Source: Apodemus sylvaticus
Lineage: Eukaryota > Chordata > Mammalia > Rodentia > Muridae
DNA length: 64,000 nt
Direction of reading: 5' to 3'
Assembly: GCF_947179515.1 (NCBI RefSeq)
Contig: NC_067480.1
Span: forward strand, 13,528,201-13,592,200
Under the pieces are notes generated by a model. The model saw only the letters and a program-made list of their open reading frames with translations, did not search any database and was not told the origin of the DNA. Within the stretch, counting starts at the first letter, position 1; each line of letters opens with the position of its first letter. Made by a program: the position numbers and the translations under genes. This document shows positions 57,360 to 64,000 of the stretch, one piece after another.

Positions 57360-58514
57360 TTAATATCCACTTATTAGTGAGTGCATACCATGATTCACCT
57401 TTTGAGTCTGGGTTACCTCACTTAGTATGATGTTCTCTAGCTCCATCCATTTGCCTAAGAATTTCATGAATTTATTGTTTCTAATGGCTGAATAGTACTC
57501 CATTGTGTAGATATACCACATTTTTTGCATCCACTCTTCTGTTGAGGGATACCTGGGTTCTTTCCAGCATCTGGCAATTATAAATAGGGCTGCTATGAAC
57601 ATAGTAGAGCATGTATCCTTATTACATGGTGGGGAATCCTCTGGGTATATGCCCAGGAGTGGTATAGCAGGATCTTCTGAAAGTGAGGTGCCCAGTTTTC
57701 GGAGGAACCGCCAGATTGCTTTCCAGAGTGGTTGTACCAATTTGCAACCCCACCAGCAGTGGAGGAGTGTTCCTCTTTCTCCACACCCTCTCCAACACCT
57801 GCTGTCTCCTGAATTTTTAATCTTAGCCATTCTGACTGGTGTAAGATGAAATCTTAGGGTTGTTTTGATTTGCATTTCCCTAATGACTAATGAAGTTGAG
57901 CATTTTTTAAGATGCTTCTCTGCCATCCGAAGTTCTTCAGGTGAGAATTCTTTGTTTAACTCTGTACCCCATTTTTTAATAGGGTTGTTTGGTTTTCTGG
58001 CGTCTAACTTCTTGAGTTCTTTATATATATTGGATATTAGCCCTCTATCTGATGTAGGATTGGTGAAAATCTTTTCCCAATGTGTTGGTTGCCGATTTGT
58101 CCTCTTGATGGTGTCCTTTGCCTTACAGAAACTTTGTAATTTTATGAGGTCCCATTTGTCAATTCTTGCTCTTAGAGCATATGCTATTGGTGTTCTGTTC
58201 AGAAACTTTCTCCCTGTACCGATGTCCTCAAGGGTCTTCCCCAGTTTCTTTTCTATTAGCTTCAGAGTGTCTGGCTTTATGTGGAGGTCCTTGATCCATT
58301 TGGATTTGAGCTTAGTACAAGGAGACAAGAATGGATCAATTCGCATTCTTCTGCATGCTGCCCTCCAGTTGAAGCAGCACCATTTGTTGAAAAGGCTATC
58401 TTTTTTCCATTGGATGTTTTTAGCCTCTTTGTCGAGGATCAAGTGGCCATAGGTGTGTGGGTTAATTTCTGGATCTTCAATCCTGTTCCATTGATCTATT
58501 GAACATCGATGCAA
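57360..58514 (-). pseudogene. L1 ORF2 C-terminal third (384 codons), intact to the stop
   Basis: An uninterrupted frame from DQWNRIEDPEINPHTYGHL through DKWDLIKLQSFCKAKDTIKR and the motif CWRGCGERGTLLHCWWGC to the natural ORF2 C-terminus at MHSLISGY. The first few codons come from the inversion junction. With no frameshift over 380 codons, this is the best-preserved ORF2 C-terminus in the window. It lacks EN and RT. Confidence 0.88.
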
Positions 58515-59593
58515 AAATACTCAATAAAATTCTTGCCAACCGAATCCAAGAACACATCAAAACGATCATCCACCATGATCAAGTAGGCTTTATCCCGGGA
58601 ATGCAGGGTTGGTTCAATATACGGAAATCCATCAATGCAATCCACTACATAAACAAACTCAAAGAACAAAACCACATGGTCATTTCATTGGATGCTGAAA
58701 AAGCATTTGACAAAATTCAGCATCCTTTCATGCTTAAAGTCTTGGAGAGAACAGGAATTCAAGGCCCATACCTAAACATAGTAAAAGCAATATACAGCAA
58801 ACCGGTAGCCAGCATCAAACTAAATGGAGAGAAACTTGAAGCAATCCCACTGAAATCAGGGACTAGACAAGGCTGCCCCCTTTCTCCTTATCTTTTCAAT
58901 ATTGTACTTGAGGTACTAGCTCGGGCAATTAGACAACATAAGGAGGTCAAAGGGATACAAATTGGAAAGGAAGAAGTCAAACTATCATTATTTGCAGTCG
59001 ACATGATAGTCTACCTAAGTGACCCAAAAAACTCCACTAGAGAGCTCCTACAGCTGATAAACAACTTCAGCAAAGTGGCAGGTTATAAAATCAACACAAG
59101 CAAATCAGTGGCCTTCCTATACTCAAAGGATAAGCAGGCTGAGAAAGAAATTAGGGAAATGACCCCCTTCACAATAGCCACAAACAGTATAAAGTATCTT
59201 GGGGTGACTCTTACCAAACATGTGAAAGATCTGTATGATAAGAACTTCAAGACTCTGAAGAAGGAAATGGAAGAAGACCTCAAAAAATGGGAAAACCTCC
59301 CATGCTCATGGATCGGTAGAATCAATATAGTTAAAATGGCCATTTTGCCAAAAGCAATATACAGATTCAATGCAATATCCATCAAAATCCCAACTCAATT
59401 CTTCACAGAGTTAGAAAGAGCAAATATCAAATTCATCTGGAACAACAAAAAACCCAGGATAGCTAAAACTATTCGCAGCAACAAAAGAAAATCTGGGGGA
59501 ATCAGTATCCCTGACCTCAAGCAATACTACAGAGCAATAGTGTTAAAAACTGCATGGTATTGGTACAGTGACAGGCAGGAGGATCTAATATGA
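58499..59593 (+). pseudogene. L1 ORF2 RT domain (364 codons), catalytic Asp lost
   Basis: Open frame covering RT from NIDAKILNKILANRIQEHIK through motif A SLDAEKAFDKIQHPF, motif B RQGCPLSPYLFN and motif C, which reads FAVD instead of FADD (58991-59002: the first Asp codon is GTC). It continues to thumb sequence KSGGISIPDLKQYYRAIVLK. The frame is complete across the palm but the active-site change would abolish polymerisation. It exists as a separate plus-strand unit only because of the 5' inversion. Confidence 0.9.
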
Positions 59594-59599
59594 TTTTTT

Positions 59600-59852
59600 A
59601 AAGGACAGATATTTTCATAATGGAATCAGTAAGACATACTTTATAAAAAGTATATACTGCAAATTCTTATTTTGATATTATAGTAGCATAATAGTACAAT
59701 AGTATAATTATACAATAGTATTATTACAATAGTAGTATAATAATACAATAGTATTATTGTAGTATACACTACAATTTCATATTGCAATATATACTAAAAA
59801 TGTAATATATATTAAGTCCTGAAAAATACAAGAATGAACCTCTTACTTTGAG
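59600..59852. repeat. AT-rich low-complexity sequence
   Basis: Repeated ACAATAGTATTATT and TAGTATAAT-type units, especially 59676-59775. Part may be an imperfect tandem repeat. No other feature. Confidence 0.7.
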
Positions 59853-59897
59853 CTTACAAACTATGTCCTTGACCTAGAGAGTTGCACTATTAGAAGG
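59853..59897 (+). mobile_element. MaLR-like LTR, 5' part
   Basis: TGTCCTTGACCTAGAGAGTT followed by GCACTATTAGAAGG matches the start region of the LTR family at 41157. It is interrupted at AGAAGG and resumes at 60447. Confidence 0.6.
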
Positions 59898-60446
59898 GGA
59901 TTCATACTATTAACAGTCACCAAACCCCTACACTATTATGGATGACATGAAGTACATACCGAAAGGAGCCTGTATGGTTATCTCTGGAGGGACCCTTCCA
60001 GAGCCTTATACATACAGAGGCAGATGCTAGCAGCCAACCATTGGACTGGGTGTGGGGGTCCCCAGTGGAGGAGTTGGAGGGCAGACTGGAGAAGCTGAAG
60101 GGGTTTACAGCCCCATGGGTAGAGCAATGAGATCAGCCACCCAGACACCCAGGACTCCCAAGGACTAAACCATCAATCAATTTGTACCCATGGTTCCAGC
60201 CAAAAATGTGGCAGAGGAATGCCTTGTTGGGTATTAGTGAGAGGAGAGGTCCTTGGTCCTGTGAAGGCTCAATAGATGCCCTAACAAAGGGAAATCGAGG
60301 GCAGGGAGGTAGGAGTGGGTCGGCTAGAGGGACATATACTTGGAGGCAGGGAATGGGAGGAGGGTTTGAGGGTTTTCAGGGAGGGGAAAAACCAGGAAAG
60401 GTTTTAACATTTGTAATGTAAATGAAGATCATATTAAATAAAAAAA
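59898..60446 (+). mobile_element. L1 3' UTR end inserted in a MaLR LTR
   Basis: About 550 bp of sense L1 3' UTR: ACAGAGGCAGATGCTAGCAG, CCATTGGACTGGGTGTGG, GGGGTTTACAGCCCCATGGG, AGAGGAGAGGTCCTTGGTCC and a G-rich end with AACATTTGTAATGTAAATGA then ATTAAATAAAAAAAAG. AGAAGG duplications (59892-59897 and 60447-60452) and the resumed LTR sequence on the right confirm the boundaries. Confidence 0.88.
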
Positions 60447-60724
60447 AGAAGGTGTTGCCTTGTTGGAGTAGTTGTGGTCTTGTTAAAGAATGTGTGTCAT
60501 TGTAGGATGGGCTTTAAGACCCTCATCCTACCTCCCTGGAAGTCAGACTTCTGTTTGCCTTCAGAATACGATGCAAAACTCTCAGTTCATACATCATGCC
60601 ATGCTCCTGCCTTGATGATAATAGAAATTCTGAACCTCTAAGTCAGCCTCAACTAAATATTGTCCTTGTAAGAGTTCCTTTGGTCATGGTGTCCATTCAC
60701 AACAGTAAAACCCTAACTAAGACA
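60447..60724 (+). mobile_element. MaLR-like LTR, 3' part
   Basis: AGAAGGTGTTGCCTTGTTGG, GGGCTTTAAGACCCTCATCC, GCCATGCTCCTGCCTTGATG, TTCCTTTGGTCATGGTGTCC and CCCTAACTAAGACA at the end. It continues the LTR begun at 59853. Confidence 0.75.
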
Positions 60725-61429
60725 ACCTGTATATCTTCAATGTTAGCAGAAGTAAGCAGAATAGACATATTGAACAATATATACAAGTATGGCTAACAGA
60801 GGATTGATGTTGTAAATTATAAATAATTCTAAATAAATGTGGTATTGACCTTTGTTAACATACCATGTACATACCAGAATAATATACATATAGTTAATTT
60901 TACATATGAAGTGACCATTTTTAAGGATTGATTTATAGGTAAACATTGGTTTAGACTTAGGTGAGTATTTGGCTATCAGTAATCACAAGCTTTATCACTG
61001 GCAATGATGCTGTACTTACAATATATACCTAGGACTATTGAATAGTAAGTAGCAAAGAAACCTAAGGATAAATAAACTCTGACATTGAAATGGAATATTC
61101 TCTTAGACTTAATACTTTTGTTAGCTAAATTTTATCTTTGTCGTTTTTAATTTATTCCTTCAAAGTCAGAATTCTGTGAATCAATTTGGTACTTAATTGA
61201 ACTCTATAATGAAATTATAAAGCTGCTTAACAACTATTGTTACTATTTATTTCCTAAGAAGAAATATTTAACAGCCCATCTTTGGACACAGAGATAGAAT
61301 AACAACTCAGGTCATATTCTTTCCTCTCAGTTTCATATACTGTGGCACAGGAAGAGATGCTTCTGTTTTTTACACTGAATTAATTTTGACTTTTCAAAAT
61401 GTTCAAATTCTTATAATTTGACATTAAAA
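60725..61429. other. Non-coding stretch, nothing recognised
   Basis: AT-rich anonymous sequence. Short frames show no motif. Confidence 0.5.
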
Positions 61430-62780
61430 TTTTTGTTAAAAATAAAATTATTATTTTTACATACAATATATTCTTATCACAGGTCCCCCTCTCTCATCTT
61501 CTCAAAGTTCCTCTATACCTCCATGCCCTTCCATCTCCTCTCTCTTAAGAATAAAACAGGCAATACAAAAATACAAATAAACAAGAAAAAACAAATAAGC
61601 TAGCAAACAAAATAAATATAGGCAAAATAAAAAGAAAGGACACACACACACACACACACTAAATTAGAATCGAAAATATATAGTATATATTGTCCATAAT
61701 ATATACCAGTGAGAGATCAGTAAGGTAAAAAAAAAAAAGACAAAATATCTTCAAAAGCAACTTCTGTTGCCCATGTACTATTGGACATAAGGCCTATAAG
61801 TGTGGTTTTCATATACAGTGAGTTGTACTTTGAGATCCCAAATTTTTGTGAATGGTTGGTAATTGAAGATAGCTTCTTGGTTGCAGATGGGATCTCCTGT
61901 CTAATTCTCCATCTCAGTACCTGGATACCATCGGGTTTGGACTTGTCCAGTTCTATGTATACTCCCATAGTCTCTATGAGTTCATATGTGCATTAGTTCT
62001 GCTGTGCCTAGAAGGCCTGGTTTCCTTGATGCCATCTATCCCTTCTGACTCTTTCTCCTCTTTTTAAGTATTCTTTAGGAAACGGGTGGGAAGAGTTTGA
62101 TGAAGACATTCATTTTAGGACTGAGTGCTACAATGTCTCTCAGTCTACATCTGATCTCACTGTGGGTCTCTGAATTTACCTCCATTTACTTCAGGAAGAG
62201 GCTTCCCTATGGATAGCTAAGCAGGTACTAATCTATAAACTAGCAGAACGAGTTTATATTGCTCTGTTCCTTCAACAAAACAGTATTCAGGTTCCCCGAA
62301 GTTCTGGGTCTATCTAGTATTGGATGCTTGGTTTCCTGAGCAAGTTCTGGAATGGGATCCATATGATGGAGTAGAACTTAAAAAATAATTAGACAGTAAT
62401 TATTTGCTCTCACAATATTTCACCTCTATTGTACCAGCACATCATACAACAGGTTACCCATGTAGTTGGTGTTTATTTCTCCTCTGGTAGAGTAATTTCC
62501 ACTACCTTGTACACTAGTTAGTAGGAATGAGGGCTCTAGTTAGTTACCAACCTAACTTCTCTGTGTTTAATGACTAGTTAGTACAACTTTAGCTTCCCTG
62601 TGTTTAATGAGTTATGTAGGCGTTGTCTTCAGTACAAGAGCCTTAACATTAGTTTGTGGAGAACAAATAATATCTTTAGAAATTGACTCTGTTGGTCAGA
62701 GGTCACCATGGGTGTCCTTTGTCCAACAACATGATTTTAAAGTGGCATTCATACCTTGAATGACAACAAATAGCTCTTTG
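61430..62780 (-). mobile_element. Lx-type L1 3' UTR, antisense, long
   Basis: About 1.35 kb complementary to an Lx 3' UTR: TTTTTACATACAATATATTC, GTTGCCCATGTACTATTGGA, GGTAATTGAAGATAGCTTCT, GTCTCTATGAGTTCATATGT, TTCCTTGATGCCATCTATCC, CAGTATTCAGGTTCCCCGAA and GTTTAATGAGTTATGTAGGC. It is strongly diverged. The ORF2 side is not present within recognisable distance. A short CA repeat (61639-61660) lies inside it. Confidence 0.65.
61639..61660. repeat. (CA)n short microsatellite
   Basis: About 22 bp of CA. Confidence 0.9.
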
Positions 62781-63479
62781 ATTGGACTTAATATTAACTA
62801 AACAATAGAGAAAATATACCTAGTACTGTGAACTGAGCCAATACCCTTGGTTAGAAAAGTTATAGGTCCTGGATAAGAAACCAAAACCGCCCTTTACTAA
62901 CCAACATAATCCTTAAGAAAATTCTAAACATTTGTCATTATACTCACAAATAAGTTTTGTAGTCAACTCATATCAAGGAAACCTTTCTTTGCAACAGAGG
63001 GAGACCTTTGCTACCCCCCAAAATACAACCAGTCAACTTGCAGAGTTGTGGAGCTCAGTCCTAATAGATACATGTATAAAATGACTCCTGTATCTAATTT
63101 CTTAAGGAACATTGCAGCATAGGGGACAAAAGACTTTAAGAAGCACAAAAACAAAACGGTTGTTGTAAAATGCTTTCTAGCCATGGTATAAACAATATCC
63201 ATAAAGTTTCTCTAGCCAGTCTTTCCAAGCATTAGCTGAATAATAGCACTGAGAGTTGATGTGCCAAAATATATGAAGAAATCTAATTAGAATTCATGCA
63301 CACATCAAGACAAGTAAAGAAGGATAGGAGAAATCATTCTCACAGGAAGGAGCACACCAATTAATTGCCTCTTATCAAATAGTCCCGACAAATCTATAGG
63401 GGGAGCATTATACAGACTGACTAGGTTCTTTAGTAATACACATGTATTGCATATACATTATTAGCCTGTAACAACAATT
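62781..63479. other. Non-coding stretch, nothing recognised
   Basis: No repeat family or gene that I can name. A few phrases, such as GAGTTGTGGAGCTCAGTCC (63042-63060), may be distant antisense repeat remnants. Confidence 0.45.
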
Positions 63480-63825
63480 AATGAACAAATAAGCCATGAA
63501 TGAGAGAGGAAGACACCTATAGGGGAGCATTATAGAGGGAGGGAATGGAAGACAAGCTGTTGTAACTGTATTTTAATATCAAACAATGAAAGAAGTGTAA
63601 GATAAACCAAAGTCAAAAGTGTGTTCTGTAGCGATAACTTTACAGTCATCACCAACTATACAAAAATACATGATTGAAATGAACAAACAAAAATGAATTG
63701 CACTGTTTTACAGACTTTTGTTACTTTTTAAACTGTATATAATATAAATGAAGGATTTTACATAACTTCATGTGCCTTTTATTTGGAATAAAATATAATA
63801 TAGTAGGATCAAAAAAAAAAAAAAA
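63480..63825 (+). other. Unidentified retro-inserted 3' end with AATAAA and poly(A)
   Basis: AATAAA in TTTGGAATAAAATATAATA (near 63787) precedes an A-run at 63811-63825 by about 20 nt, the arrangement of a reverse-transcribed polyadenylated RNA. The stretch GGGAGGGAATGGAAGACAAG, then TTGTAACTGTATTTTAAT weakly resembles an L1 3' terminus. Source unknown. Confidence 0.35.
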
Positions 63826-64000
63826 CAATACTTCCAAATTGGACAAAACAAAGAGAAGAGAAAGAACCAAAGAGAAGGCAGAAGAAACAGATGCCCAATA
63901 TTAAACATATTCAGTGACTCCTAAAAGAACACTTAACTGAAAGCCATAACATATGCACAAATGATATGCAGGGTAAACAAAGAGAAGCAAAAATGTATCT
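63826..64000. other. Non-coding sequence, nothing recognised
   Basis: Purine-rich anonymous sequence at the window end. Confidence 0.4.

Larger units (their letters stand above)
56956..59599 (-). mobile_element. Young rat-type L1, 5'-inverted, with 3' transduction
   Basis: A 14-bp duplication TAATATGATTTTTT (56956-56969 and 59586-59599) bounds the element. The minus-strand 3' part (58497 to about 57101) has the rat-type 3' UTR and most of the ORF2 C-terminus. The inverted 5' part (58498-59585) carries the RT core on the plus strand and ends GACAGGCAGGAGGATC, exactly where the 3' part begins (GATCAATGGAACAGG). Non-L1 sequence (57100 to 56972) follows the L1 tail and ends at a second A-run. 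The empty site would read GATTTTTT/AAAGG, a consensus L1 endonuclease site. Confidence 0.92.

Noticed and set aside
7183..59593. Treating the L1 ORF2 frames as functional genes
   Set aside because: No copy has an intact 5' UTR, ORF1 and ORF2. All are truncated, inverted or mutated in catalytic motifs.

Overview
The window reads as non-coding nuclear DNA of a murid rodent, most likely rat (Rattus). The youngest L1 copies end in a 3' UTR of the form AAATGTAAATAAATT-ATATCGAATAAAA, which I associate with young rat L1 rather than mouse L1. Rodent-restricted repeats occur throughout: B1, B3-like and ID-like SINEs, ORR1/MT (ERVL-MaLR) LTRs, URR1 and Lx-type L1 3' UTRs. I find no intact cellular protein-coding gene, rRNA, tRNA or CRISPR array. 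Nearly every long reading frame is L1 ORF2 or its antisense shadow.

Layout. 0.2-2.9 kb: AT-rich tandem array, then an old L1 with ORF1 and ORF2 remnants. 4.3-5.4 kb: Lx-type 3' UTR and a B1 remnant. 6.7-11.4 kb: a URR1 DNA transposon split by one 4.4-kb retrotransposed block, made of a 5'-truncated L1 plus about 2.7 kb of non-L1 3' sequence that includes a second AT-rich array. 12.8-17.0 kb: an ORR1 LTR followed by a nested complex, in which an old inverted L1 is interrupted by a 387-bp solo LTR and by a young L1. 17-30 kb: mostly anonymous sequence with an MT-type LTR, an L1 3' UTR, SINEs and microsatellites. 30-37 kb: a young 5'-inverted L1 inside an RMER-like repeat, a complete LTR-internal-LTR MaLR element and further MaLR LTRs. 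39-46 kb: ID-like SINE, MaLR pieces, an LTR-like repeat related to one at 26.8 kb, and an old inverted L1. 47.7-52 kb: a short inverted L1 just upstream of a 3.2-kb L1 ORF2 remnant. 55.5-62.8 kb: Lx-type 3' UTRs in both orientations, a young inverted L1 with 3' transduction, and an L1 3' end inside a MaLR LTR.

The most informative content is retrotransposition mechanics rather than genes. Five L1 copies show 5' inversion (twin priming). Four L1 copies carry candidate 3' transductions, each ending 17-21 nt after a canonical AATAAA or ATTAAA signal, with target-site duplications placed outside the transduced DNA. I found no evidence for a new multi-gene system. Family names such as Lx, URR1, ORR1, MT and RMER come from memory of consensus sequences and should be confirmed with RepeatMasker or Dfam; the duplications, junctions, orientations and motifs were read directly from the sequence.
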